Positions 43,248 through 51,651 of a DNA stretch of 64,000 bases are shown here, in pieces. The notes under the pieces were generated by a model. The model searched no databases. It was not told the DNA's origin and worked only from the letters and a program-made list of their open reading frames with translations. The DNA lies in assembly GCA_002337455.1 (NCBI GenBank), contig DDGC01000002.1, forward strand, positions 80,499 to 144,498. The letters run 5' to 3'. The translations under genes and the position numbers were made by a program. This DNA is from Rhizobiales bacterium UBA1912 (GTDB lineage: Bacteria; Pseudomonadota; Alphaproteobacteria; Rhizobiales; Devosiaceae). How positions within the stretch are numbered: position 1 is the first letter of the stretch; each line of letters starts with the position of its first letter.

Positions 43248-44878
43248 GTGCTTTGCCCCAACCCGCAACGCTCGCCAACCTGATCCAGCAGGCGGCCAAG
43301 CGCTACGGCGACACCGAGGCCATCATCGCCGCCGATGGGCGCATGAGCTACGCGCAGATCGATCGTGACAGCAACATAGTAGCACGCGCCCTTGCCGCGG
43401 CCGGCATTGCAAAGGACGACCATGTCGGCATTTGCGCCGGCAACACTGGCCAATGGGCGACACTGTTCTATGGTATCGCCAAGGCTGGGGCGGTGTGCGT
43501 GCCAATCAACACACGGCTCAAACCTGCGGAAATCCGCTACCAGCTCGACCAGGCCAAGGTCAAACTGCTGTTTCTCGCAGATCGATTGCTTTCGATCGAT
43601 TTTATCGGGCTGTTTGAGGACGTCGCACGAGGGATGACTGGCGGCTATCCGCAACCCGACCTGCCGAATTTGCTCGAAGTGATCCTGCTGGGCGAAGGCA
43701 GGCATCCCCATTGCCGCGCTATAGCTGAATTTCTCGCTTGCGGTGCCGACGAAAATTCGATGCCGGTCCCGCCCGGCGAGGACGATATTGCGCTTATCCA
43801 ATATACGTCCGGCACAACGAGCCTGCCAAAGGGCGCCATGCTGACCCACCAGGCAATGGTGCGAAACGCTGCGGCAGTCGCGGGCCGCATGGGCCTGGCG
43901 CGGGACGATCGCTATCTCAGCGCCCGCCCGTTCTTCCACGTTGCCGGGACGACGCTTTCCATCGCCGCCTCCGCCGCAGTCGGCGCCACGCTGGTCACCA
44001 TGCTGCGATTTACCGCCGAGGATGCCGTTGCCTTGATGGAAACCGAAGCCTGCACGCATTTTTCCGGCAATGATACAATGTTCCTGATGCTGCTCGAACG
44101 GGATGGCGCCCGGCAGAAAAGCCGCCTGCGCGGTGGGTGGGCGGCCGCCTCTCCTCCGGTGATCGAGCGCGCCGTATCAGAACTCGGTGCCCGCGACCTT
44201 GTGGTTGCCTATGGGCTGTCGGAAGCCTCTCCAAATGTCGCGATGTCCGATCGCAACGATGCGATCACCGACCGCATTGCGGGTTGGATGCACCCCCATG
44301 CAGGGCTCGAGGTGCGGATCGGCGATCCCCGGACGGGCCGAAATTTGCCAGTCGGGCAGCGCGGGGAGATCCAGGTGCGCGGCTGGACAGTGATGCGAGG
44401 CTATTTTGACAAGCCCGAGGAAACTGCCACGGCGCTCGGCGAGGACGGTTTCCTACGCACCGGCGACCTGGGCGTGATGGCGGAGGACGGCCGGATACGC
44501 TTTCTGGGTCGGCTCAAGGAGATCATCCGTGTTGGCGGCGAAAACGTTTCGCCGGGCGAGATTGAGGACGTTCTTCTCACCCATCCGGCGATTGCTCAGG
44601 CTCAGGTTGTCGGGATGCCCGACCCGCGCCTGATCGAGGTTCCGGTTGCTTACGTGGTGCCAAAGAGCGGCAATGCGCTTCGGGCCGATCAATTGCTGGC
44701 ATGGGCCAGAACGCAGATGGCGGGCTACAAGGTGCCGCGCCATATCGCGATCATCGACAGCTTCGAACCGTTAGGTCTTACAGCCAGCGGCAAGGTTCAG
44801 AAAGCGCGGCTCAAGGACGATGCAGCTGAAAGGTTCGGCCCAACGGATAACTGGCGGGCTGGATCGCGCCAAGCGTAG
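43244..44878 (+). CDS. AMP-forming acyl-CoA synthetase
   Basis: 544 residues, ANL superfamily. A3 motif YTSGTTSLPKGAML near 187, LVVAYGLSEASPN near 325, RTGDLG near 404, hinge FLGRLKEIIRVGGENVSPGEIE near 417 and the catalytic lysine in ASGKVQK near 523. Makes an acyl-CoA from a fatty or other carboxylic acid and ATP. ATG 43244 overlaps the lyase-like stop. Second gene of the plus-strand operon. Confidence 0.9.
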   Translation: MSALPQPATLANLIQQAAKRYGDTEAIIAADGRMSYAQIDRDSNIVARALAAAGIAKDDHVGICAGNTGQWATLFYGIAKAGAVCVPINTRLKPAEIRYQLDQAKVKLLFLADRLLSIDFIGLFEDVARGMTGGYPQPDLPNLLEVILLGEGRHPHCRAIAEFLACGADENSMPVPPGEDDIALIQYTSGTTSLPKGAMLTHQAMVRNAAAVAGRMGLARDDRYLSARPFFHVAGTTLSIAASAAVGATLVTMLRFTAEDAVALMETEACTHFSGNDTMFLMLLERDGARQKSRLRGGWAAASPPVIERAVSELGARDLVVAYGLSEASPNVAMSDRNDAITDRIAGWMHPHAGLEVRIGDPRTGRNLPVGQRGEIQVRGWTVMRGYFDKPEETATALGEDGFLRTGDLGVMAEDGRIRFLGRLKEIIRVGGENVSPGEIEDVLLTHPAIAQAQVVGMPDPRLIEVPVAYVVPKSGNALRADQLLAWARTQMAGYKVPRHIAIIDSFEPLGLTASGKVQKARLKDDAAERFGPTDNWRAGSRQA

Positions 44879-45156
44879 CATTTTTGCCCGTGATCCTTGG
44901 CAGACGGAATGGCTATTTCGGCAACCGGTAGCGACCGAATGCCCGCAAGAGGCACCAACGCCGCAGAGGGCGAAATCTCCGGGCAATTTGAAGGTCATAT
45001 TTCCCGAGGGCGGCGCCGAACCGCGCCATCGAGATTTTTCTCGGCGCGCGACTGTCCAGGTCCGCAACCGATTCCGGCACCTGACGGACATCTTGACAGC
45101 GATCGCCCCGTCTTTGCAGGAAGCGGCTTCCGCGACAAAAGCAGTCAGAGAGGCGA
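44879..45156. other. Non-coding stretch before tRNA-Gly
   Basis: Together with 45231-45610 this forms a gap of about 730 bases around the tRNA. I find no protein-like frame and no repeat in this part. Confidence 0.5.
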
Positions 45157-45230
45157 TGGAGCGGGTGAAGGGAATCGAACCCTCGTCGTAAGCTTGGGAA
45201 GCTTCTGCTCTACCATTGAGCTACACCCGC
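45157..45230 (-). tRNA. tRNA-Gly (anticodon CCC)
   Basis: Folded by hand on the minus strand: acceptor GCGGGTG/CACCCGC, D arm GCTC..GAGC, anticodon arm GAAGC-TTCCCAA-GCTTA with CCC at positions 34-36, TTCGATT T-loop, discriminator T and an encoded CCA (45159-45157). 71 nucleotides before CCA. It reads GGG codons. No attL/attR-like duplication or integrase beside it. Confidence 0.95.
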
Positions 45231-45610
45231 ACGGTCCGCGCTGGACGAGTGCCTGTTTGCTGCAAATCGGGGCAACCGTCAAGTCGAGCGCAATGCTCGG
45301 CCCGCCGGTCAGACAAGGTTTCGCGAAAAGTTTATCTCGGCGTGGTTTCAGTTCTTTTCCCGCCTATCGCTGCGGCCCGACGGCCAACACGATGATGTCG
45401 TTGCGACAATTGCGGCAAAAAATCGGCGCAGCGCTGTTGATATCGCGATCCCGCGCGTCTATTGTCTTAAGTCAACATTCTATCTCTGCACGATGACCGG
45501 CCAGCTTCGATGTCGATTCTGGCACGGTGTCTTTTTGTGTTCAACAACTATAGAACGAATACACTAGGATATTTACAGTCTTCGCTTGCAAATTTCCAAC
45601 AAGGAGACAC
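45231..45610. promoter_or_regulatory. Upstream region of proVWX
   Basis: AT-rich from about 45470, ending in AAGGAG 6 bases before the proV ATG. An imperfect dyad GTGTTC..GAATACAC spans about 45538-45562 and could be an operator or promoter. Osmotic control is expected for this operon but is not demonstrated by the sequence. Confidence 0.35.
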
Positions 45611-46870
45611 ATGGCAGTCAAGTTATCAGTACGAAACGTCTTCAAGGTCTTCGGGGAAGAAACCGGCACCGCTCTCGAACTGCTCGATCAGGGCAAATCC
45701 AAGGAAGACATTCTCGAGCAGACGGGCGCCACGGTGGGCGTGCAGGATGCGAGCTTCGATGTGGACGAAGGCGAAATCTTCGTCGTCATGGGACTCTCGG
45801 GCTCCGGCAAATCGACCCTGGTGCGCATGCTCAACGGATTGATCCCGCCCACATCTGGCTCGATCATGATCGATGGCGAAGACGTGGCCAACTGCTCGCA
45901 AGATCAGCTTCGCCGCATAAGGCGCGAAAAGATCACCATGGTGTTCCAGCACTTCGCGCTGTTTCCCCACTGGTCGGTGGCCGAAAACGCGGCCTATGGC
46001 CTGAAAATCAAGGGCGTCAAACCCGCCGAGCGCCGCGAAAGGGCGCTCAAGTCTCTCGATCAGGTCGGCCTTACCGCATGGGCTGACAGCCTGCCGTCGG
46101 AACTTTCGGGCGGCATGCAGCAACGCGTCGGCTTGGCCCGCGGCCTGGCGACGGGCCCCGAGGTTCTGCTGATGGACGAGCCATTCGGCGCGCTCGATCC
46201 GCTGATCCGGCGCGAGATGCAGGATGAATTGATGGTCCTGCAAAAGACGCTAAAGAAAACCATCGTTTTCATCACCCACGATCTCAACGAGGCACTGCTG
46301 CTGGGCGACAAGATCGCCATCATGAAAGACGGAATGTTCGTTCAGGTGGGAACCGCGCAGGAGATCGTTTCCAATCCGGCCGACGACTACGTCGCGGCCT
46401 TTGTTGCAGACATCGACCGCGGGCGCGTGTTTACCGCCGAGGACGTTTCCAACGACCCTGCATCGGTCAGGCTGGGAACGGACAATGCCGTGGATGCCAT
46501 GCGGACCATGGAAGACCTGAACCGCAACGCCCTCTACGTGGTCGACGACAAGAACAAGGTGGCGGGCATCGTTACCTATCAGGATCTTGCCGCCGCCACG
46601 CTCGACGACGGCGCGCCCAATCCGGTGCTCGAGGACGTCATGCTGACCGAGTACCCCACCGCCGATGCCGACCAGCAGCTCAACGAACTGTACGGGTCGG
46701 CCAGTGCAGGGCTGCCGATCGCCGTGACCGACGACAAGGACCGCCTTGTGGGTGTTGTCGAACCCGAGGACGTTTTCGCGCAGCTTTCGGGTGACCCGGA
46801 AGAGGCAGCGCCCGATGCGCCCGTGCCGGCTTCCGAAACCAAAACAGAAAAGGAGCGCACGCATGTTTAG
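45611..46870 (+). CDS. proV: Glycine betaine/proline ABC importer ATP-binding protein
   Basis: 419 residues. Walker A GLSGSGKSTL near 61, signature LSGGMQQRVGLARGLA near 160, Walker B EVLLMDEPFGALDP near 181; two CBS domains from about 275 (RNALYVVDDKNKVAGIV, GLPIAVTDDKDRLVGVV) that sense ionic strength in OpuA/ProU systems. An acidic tail follows. Energises the ProW permease; overlaps proW by 8 bases. Confidence 0.95.
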   Translation: MAVKLSVRNVFKVFGEETGTALELLDQGKSKEDILEQTGATVGVQDASFDVDEGEIFVVMGLSGSGKSTLVRMLNGLIPPTSGSIMIDGEDVANCSQDQLRRIRREKITMVFQHFALFPHWSVAENAAYGLKIKGVKPAERRERALKSLDQVGLTAWADSLPSELSGGMQQRVGLARGLATGPEVLLMDEPFGALDPLIRREMQDELMVLQKTLKKTIVFITHDLNEALLLGDKIAIMKDGMFVQVGTAQEIVSNPADDYVAAFVADIDRGRVFTAEDVSNDPASVRLGTDNAVDAMRTMEDLNRNALYVVDDKNKVAGIVTYQDLAAATLDDGAPNPVLEDVMLTEYPTADADQQLNELYGSASAGLPIAVTDDKDRLVGVVEPEDVFAQLSGDPEEAAPDAPVPASETKTEKERTHV

Positions 46871-47795
46871 TCCCGGCGATCTCCTCATCATACCGTTCGA
46901 CGACTGGATCAACGATTTCGTTCGCGGGTGGCTGGTGCCCAATTTCCGGCCCGCCTTTCGCGCCGCGCAAGTGCCAATTACCGTGGTCCTCAGGGCTCTC
47001 GACGATTTCTTCAATTTCGTGCCGATGCTGCTGACCACCGGCGTCTTTGCGCTGGCTGCGTGGAAATGGGCCGGGCGCGGCATGGCGATCTTCACGCTGA
47101 TCGGCTTTGCCTTCATCGACATGATCGGGCTCTGGCCCGAAACCATGACGACGCTGGCCATGATCATCACGTCGGTGCTGTTCTGCGCCGTGATCGGTAT
47201 TCCCGTCGGCATTGTGGCGGCGCGCAGCAACATGACGTGGAAGATCGTACGTCCGATCCTCGACATCATGCAGACCATCCCGTCCTTTGTGTATCTGGTG
47301 CCCATCGTCATGCTGTTTGGCGTGGGCATGGCGCCGGGCATCATCGCGACAATCATCTTCGCGCTCCCGCCGATTATCCGGCTGACCAATCTGGGCATCC
47401 GCAACGTGCGGGGCGATCTGATCGAGGCGGCACAGGCGTTTGGTTCGACCGGATGGCAGATGCTGGTCGATCTTCAGATCCCGCTGGCCCTGCGCACCAT
47501 CATGGCCGGCCTCAACCAGACCCTGATGCTGGCGCTTTCGATGGTGGTCATCGCCGCGCTGATCGGCGCGGGCGGCCTGGGCCTCGTCGTCAACACCGGC
47601 CTGGGGCGGCTCGACGTTGGCGGCGCAACCGCCGGCGGTGTCGGGATCGTCATCCTCGCCATCGTTCTCGACCGCATCACGCAGGGGCTGGGCGAAAAGA
47701 ACGCCGAAAACACCGTGTCCCTGCGTCAGGTGCTTTCCAATCTCATTCGGTTCAGGGGCACGCAGCCCCTGAACGAACCCAAGAAGGCGGCCTAA
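46863..47795 (+). CDS. proW: Glycine betaine/proline ABC importer permease
   Basis: 310 residues, six or seven helices. Binding-protein-dependent permease motif RGDLIEAAQAFGSTGWQMLVDLQIPLA (EAA loop) near 180 and MQTIPSFVYLVPIVMLFGVG near 137, as in ProW/OpuAB. ATG 46863 lies inside the proV end; upstream codons of the longer frame belong to proV. Confidence 0.95.
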   Translation: MFSPGDLLIIPFDDWINDFVRGWLVPNFRPAFRAAQVPITVVLRALDDFFNFVPMLLTTGVFALAAWKWAGRGMAIFTLIGFAFIDMIGLWPETMTTLAMIITSVLFCAVIGIPVGIVAARSNMTWKIVRPILDIMQTIPSFVYLVPIVMLFGVGMAPGIIATIIFALPPIIRLTNLGIRNVRGDLIEAAQAFGSTGWQMLVDLQIPLALRTIMAGLNQTLMLALSMVVIAALIGAGGLGLVVNTGLGRLDVGGATAGGVGIVILAIVLDRITQGLGEKNAENTVSLRQVLSNLIRFRGTQPLNEPKKAA

Positions 47796-47927
47796 CCCGC
47801 CCACTCCATGACGCGGCGGCACGATCTGCTGCCGCTTCTATCGCCTGGGCTCGATTGGCACAGGCTTTCCGCATGGCGGGCCCTCCCGTCCATCTGAAGA
47901 CCAAAAGAAAGAGGAGACAAAAACATC

Positions 47928-48944
47928 ATGTTCAGTCTCAAAAATACTCTCGTAGCGCTGTCCGCCGTCGCCCTTATGGGCACTGCGCCGGTAACCGCAA
48001 CCGCTCAGGACATGCCGGGCGAAGGCGTTACCGTCAACATGGCGCAGGCTACATGGGACACCGGTTGGTTCCACGCCGAAATCTACCGCCAGTTGCTCGA
48101 AGAACTCGGCTACGACGTTCCCCAGATCACGACGCTCGACAACCCGCCGTTCTATCAGTCGGTGGCACAGGGCGACATGGACCTGTGGGTCAATGGCTGG
48201 TTCCCCCTGCACAACACCTACGAAGATACCTACAGCCAGGGCGCTGAACTGGTCGGCGCCGTGGCCGAAGGCGGGGCGTTGGAAGGCTATCTGGTCAACT
48301 CGTCGGCCATCGAAGAGTTCGGCATCACATCGCTTGAAGATTTCAAGCGTGATGAAGTTAAGGCCGCTTTCGACCGCAATGGCGACGGGCTTGCCGATCT
48401 GGTTGCCTGCCCTCCGGGCTGGGGCTGCGAGATCAACATCGAGCACCATCTCGATGCCTATGACCTGCGCGACCACATCAATCCCATCAAGGCGGGCTAT
48501 GCCGCTTCGATGGCCGATGCGGTCGCAGCCTATGATTCGGGCGAGAACATCCTGTTTTACACATGGACTCCGAACTGGACGGTCAACGAACTCGTCCCGG
48601 GCGAAGACGTGATGTGGATCGAGGTTCCCGAAGTCGATCTTCCCGACATGGGCCTTGCCGATGCCGCTACTATCGACGGCGTCGATGGCTGCGTGAACGA
48701 TCCGTGCATGCTGGGCTTCCCGGCCAACGACATCGTTCCGGTCGTCAATTCGGCATTCCTGGGTGAAAACCCGGCGGTTGGCGCACTGCTCGAAGCTGTG
48801 GAAATTCCGCTCGGCGACATTTTTGCCCAGAACGCAGCGATGAACGGAGGCGACGACGATATCGAAGCCCAGGCTGCTCAGTGGATCGAAGACAACCGCG
48901 ACGCTGTCGACGGCTGGCTCGAAGGCGCACGCGCCGCTTCGTAA
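47928..48944 (+). CDS. proX: Glycine betaine/proline-binding protein
   Basis: 338 residues. Signal peptide ending in TATAQ; OpuAC/ProX domain with tryptophans that cage the quaternary amine (ATWDTGWFHAEIY, GWFPLHN, YTWTPNWTVNELVPG) and the paired-Cys motif ACPPGWGCE near 160. Captures betaine-type osmolytes in the periplasm. Preceded by a GAGGAG ribosome site and followed by a classical terminator. Confidence 0.94.
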   Translation: MFSLKNTLVALSAVALMGTAPVTATAQDMPGEGVTVNMAQATWDTGWFHAEIYRQLLEELGYDVPQITTLDNPPFYQSVAQGDMDLWVNGWFPLHNTYEDTYSQGAELVGAVAEGGALEGYLVNSSAIEEFGITSLEDFKRDEVKAAFDRNGDGLADLVACPPGWGCEINIEHHLDAYDLRDHINPIKAGYAASMADAVAAYDSGENILFYTWTPNWTVNELVPGEDVMWIEVPEVDLPDMGLADAATIDGVDGCVNDPCMLGFPANDIVPVVNSAFLGENPAVGALLEAVEIPLGDIFAQNAAMNGGDDDIEAQAAQWIEDNRDAVDGWLEGARAAS

Positions 48945-48965
48945 GCGACGCTTCAACGCTAAGAG

Positions 48966-48994
48966 AAAGGCCGGGGTTCGCCCTGGCCTTTTTT
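48966..48994 (+). terminator. Rho-independent terminator of proVWX
   Basis: AAGGCC..GGCCTT stem (AAAGGCCGGGG / CCCTGGCCTTT) with TTCG loop followed by six Ts. It just overlaps the end of the convergent dCTP deaminase gene. Confidence 0.85.
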
Positions 48995-50096
48995 ATGGAT
49001 AAGACTTGAAGTGCTTGGAGAGTTTGAGGCTCTGGGCCTGATAGTTCGAGCCGAGTGCCGAGCCGTAGAGCATGTCCGGCCGCTCGGCCATCCTCTCATA
49101 GATCAGGCGCCCGATGGTCTGGCCATGTCCTAGCAGGAACGGCACTTCGCGGCTGCGAACTTCAAGGACGGCGCGCGAGCCGGTCCCGCCGGCGGCCGAG
49201 TGTCCGAAGCCGGGGTCGAAGAACCCTGCGTAGTGGACCCGGAATTCGCCCACCAGCGGATCGAACGGCACCATCTCGGCGGCGTAGTCGGGGGGCACGT
49301 GGACGCTTTCGCGCGAAACGAGAATGTAGAACTCGTCGGGATCTAGGATCAATTCGCCCGAACCACGATTGACCAGCGGATCCCAGTAATCGAGAACGTC
49401 GAGCGCATTCTTTTTGTCGACATCGACAACCGCAGTGTGGCGTTTGGAGCGGAAGCCGATCAATCCGTTGCGGCCCTCTCCGACAAGATCGATCGAGAGC
49501 GACACACCTTCGCCCACATCCATGTTGGGATCGAAAACCAGCGTTTGTTCGGCGTGCAGAGCCTTGTGTTCGGCAGCGTCGAGACGCGCGTCGCCGACCC
49601 GGAACCGCATCTGGGACAGGCGTGAGCCGGTGCGCACCAGAACCGGGAATGTGCGGGGCGAAATTTCGAGATAGAGCGCGCCCTTGTATCCAGCCGGCAC
49701 GATATCGAAACTGCGCGCTGCATCTGAAATGACCCGGGTGAAGATATCGAGCCGTCCGGTTGACGATTTGGGATTGGCAGAAGCGCTGACCGCATCGGGC
49801 AGATCGAGGCTTTCGAGCAAGGGGACGATATAGACGCAGCCGCGTTCGAGGACCGCGCCCTTGGTCAGGTCGATCTCGTGAAGTTTAAGGGTCTCGATGC
49901 GCTCGGTCACCGTCTTGCCGGGGCCGGGCAGGAAGCTCGAGCGCACGCGGAATGCGGTTTCGCCCAACCGCAGATCAAGGCTTGCTGGCTGGATCTGATC
50001 GGCGTCGTAGGGCCGGCCGGCGCTGATCGCGCCAGCATCGGACAGTTGCTGGATCAGCCGGGTGGAAAATACCCCGATCGGCCAAGTGTTGGTCAT
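48993..50096 (-). CDS. dCTP deaminase, long two-domain form
   Basis: 367 residues, about twice the usual Dcd length, the alphaproteobacterial form with two trimeric dUTPase-like folds. N-terminal half: DQIQPASLDLRLGETAFRV, SANPKSSTGRLDIFTRVI, and the dCTP-site segment GYKGALYLEISPRTFPVLVR; C-terminal half: PFDPLVGEFRVHYAGFFDPGFG and LGHGQTIGRLIYERM. Converts dCTP to dUTP for thymidylate synthesis. ATG 50096. Divergent from the metZ leader. Confidence 0.9.
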   Translation of the reverse strand: MTNTWPIGVFSTRLIQQLSDAGAISAGRPYDADQIQPASLDLRLGETAFRVRSSFLPGPGKTVTERIETLKLHEIDLTKGAVLERGCVYIVPLLESLDLPDAVSASANPKSSTGRLDIFTRVISDAARSFDIVPAGYKGALYLEISPRTFPVLVRTGSRLSQMRFRVGDARLDAAEHKALHAEQTLVFDPNMDVGEGVSLSIDLVGEGRNGLIGFRSKRHTAVVDVDKKNALDVLDYWDPLVNRGSGELILDPDEFYILVSRESVHVPPDYAAEMVPFDPLVGEFRVHYAGFFDPGFGHSAAGGTGSRAVLEVRSREVPFLLGHGQTIGRLIYERMAERPDMLYGSALGSNYQAQSLKLSKHFKSYP

Positions 50097-50204
50097 ATCC
50101 CCGTCAGCCTCATGCAAACCCTTTGGACTGGCTTAGCAATTGAGGCGATTGACGCCAAGCGCCATTTGGGAGTAACTCAGTGCTGACTGCGTTTATGGCG
50201 CAGT

Positions 50205-50350
50205 TGGTGGTGATTTGGCCGGTCCGATTGCAGGCCACCAAGGGCTTTGCTCTGCAATGCCTTCGTTTTTTCTGGTCGGGTTGCCGAACCGCAAAAGTGC
50301 GTCCCACTTTTGCTGGCAACCTTCCGGAAAACATTTCTGCTAAAGTGACC
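50205..50350 (+). ncRNA. SAM-II riboswitch aptamer with enlarged linker
   Basis: Pseudoknot built by hand to the SAM-II plan. P1: TGGTGG (50205-50210) with CCACCA (50235-50240), enclosing TGATTTGG..GGTCCGATTGCAGG. P2: GGTC (50221-50224) with GACC (50347-50350), and TTGC (50228-50231) with GC and AA of GCTAAAG (50339-50345). The TGATTT, TTGC and GCTAAAG elements match the conserved SAM-II parts. Position, upstream of metZ, fits SAM-controlled methionine synthesis in alphaproteobacteria. The linker of about 98 bases (usually 10-15) contains palindromic repeat copy 4. Confidence 0.8.
50280..50320. repeat. Dispersed palindromic repeat, copy 4 (inside the riboswitch linker)
   Basis: Outer arms GTTGCC (50280-50285) and GGCAAC (50315-50320); inner arms GCAAAAGTG (50291-50299) and CACTTTTGC (50305-50313). 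Same two-stem plan as copy 5 at 63.9 kb, with compensating changes in the arms. Confidence 0.75.
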
Positions 50351-50356
50351 AGTTCG

Positions 50357-50384
50357 AACCGGCCGCATCGCGCGCCGGTTTTTT
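50357..50384 (+). terminator. Terminator hairpin in the metZ leader
   Basis: AACCGG (50357-50362) pairs with CCGGTT (50375-50380) followed by TTTT, 6 bases after the aptamer and 16 bases before ATG. Placement suits a SAM-dependent transcription-termination switch. Confidence 0.6.
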
Positions 50385-50400
50385 CGTTTGAGGTAGACCC

Positions 50401-51609
50401 ATGTCGGACAAGACCAGCAACCCGCTCTTCGATCACAAGCGCCGCAAGGCGCAGACGATGCTGGTGCATGGCGGCATGGAACGCTCCCAGCATGGGGAGA
50501 CCTCCGAAGCGATCTTTTTCAATTCCGGTTTCGTCTATCCCAGCTCGGCCGGGGCCGAGGCCCGCTTTACGGGCGATGAGCCGGGCTACATCTATTCGCG
50601 CTTTTCCAACCCCACAGTGGAAATGTTCCAGCAGCGGGCCGCGCTGCTCGAAGGCGCCGAGGCGGCGCGGGCAACGGCCACTGGCATGGCTGCAGTTACC
50701 ACGGCGGTGATGAGCCAGCTTCGGGCGGGCGACCATGTGGTTGCGGCGCGGGCGTTGTTCGGCGGATGCCGGTTCGTGGTCGAAACCTATATGCCACGTT
50801 GGGGTGTTGAATCGACGCTTGTCGACGGTCGCGACCCGGAAAATTTTGCGCGCGCCATGCGGCCCAACACCAAGGTGGTGTTTGTCGAGACCCCGACCAA
50901 CCCCACCCTGGAGTTGGTCGACCTCAAGGCCGTCGCCGAGATCGCCCATGCGCACAACGCTGTGCTGATCGTCGACAACGTCTTTGCCACCCCCATCTGG
51001 CAAAAGCCGTTGGAACTGGGCGCCGATCTCGTCACGTACTCAGCCACCAAGCACATTGATGGCCAGGGCCGCGCCATGGGCGGGCTGATCCTGGGACGCA
51101 AGGAATTAATCGAGGCGGACGTCCATACGATCATCCGCCAGACCGGCCCTTCGATCTCCCCGTTCAACGCATGGGTGCTGCTCAAGGGTCTGGAAACCCT
51201 GCCGCTGCGCGTCAAGGCGATGACCGAGAGCGCAGCGAAAATTGCCAATTTCCTGGCCAATCACCCCAAGATCGAATCCATCTCCTATCCCTTCCATCCC
51301 AGCCATCCGCAGTACGAATTGGCGAAGCGGCAGATGGGAGCCGGATCGACGCTCGTGGCCCTGACGCCAAAGGGCGGAAAGCAGGCGGCATTCGCTTTGG
51401 CCGATGCGCTGGCGATCATAGCGATTTCCAACAATCTGGGTGATGCTAAATCGATCATTTCCCATCCCGCAACGACCACTCATCAGAGGTTTACCCCTGA
51501 GGAAAAGATGGAAATGGATGTCACGGACGGGCTGCTCCGACTCTCGGTCGGGCTCGAGGATGCCGAAGACCTGATCGCCGACCTTTCGTTCGGCCTCGAT
51601 CAGGTCTAG
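50401..51609 (+). CDS. metZ: O-succinylhomoserine sulfhydrylase
   Basis: 402 residues, PLP enzyme of the Cys/Met metabolism family. Opening QTMLVHGGMERSQHGETSEA, the phosphate-binding YIYSRFSNPTVEMF near 60, LFGGCRFVVETY and the PLP lysine in YSATKHIDGQGR near 213. MetZ makes homocysteine from O-succinylhomoserine and sulphide. Controlled by the SAM-II riboswitch. O-acetyl use cannot be excluded. A 42-base gap separates it from trkH. Confidence 0.9.
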   Translation: MSDKTSNPLFDHKRRKAQTMLVHGGMERSQHGETSEAIFFNSGFVYPSSAGAEARFTGDEPGYIYSRFSNPTVEMFQQRAALLEGAEAARATATGMAAVTTAVMSQLRAGDHVVAARALFGGCRFVVETYMPRWGVESTLVDGRDPENFARAMRPNTKVVFVETPTNPTLELVDLKAVAEIAHAHNAVLIVDNVFATPIWQKPLELGADLVTYSATKHIDGQGRAMGGLILGRKELIEADVHTIIRQTGPSISPFNAWVLLKGLETLPLRVKAMTESAAKIANFLANHPKIESISYPFHPSHPQYELAKRQMGAGSTLVALTPKGGKQAAFALADALAIIAISNNLGDAKSIISHPATTTHQRFTPEEKMEMDVTDGLLRLSVGLEDAEDLIADLSFGLDQV

Positions 51610-51651
51610 TCTCCACTTCTCTTCGAGCGACAGGGCGCAGCACAGTCGGGC

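Noticed and set aside
45157..45230. tRNA-Gly as an island integration site
   Set aside because: No integrase gene and no duplicated tRNA end found within reach, although the catabolic island ends nearby.
46250..47822. Long minus-strand frames opposite proV and proW
   Set aside because: Shadows; the plus strand has full ABC-importer motifs and overlapping starts.
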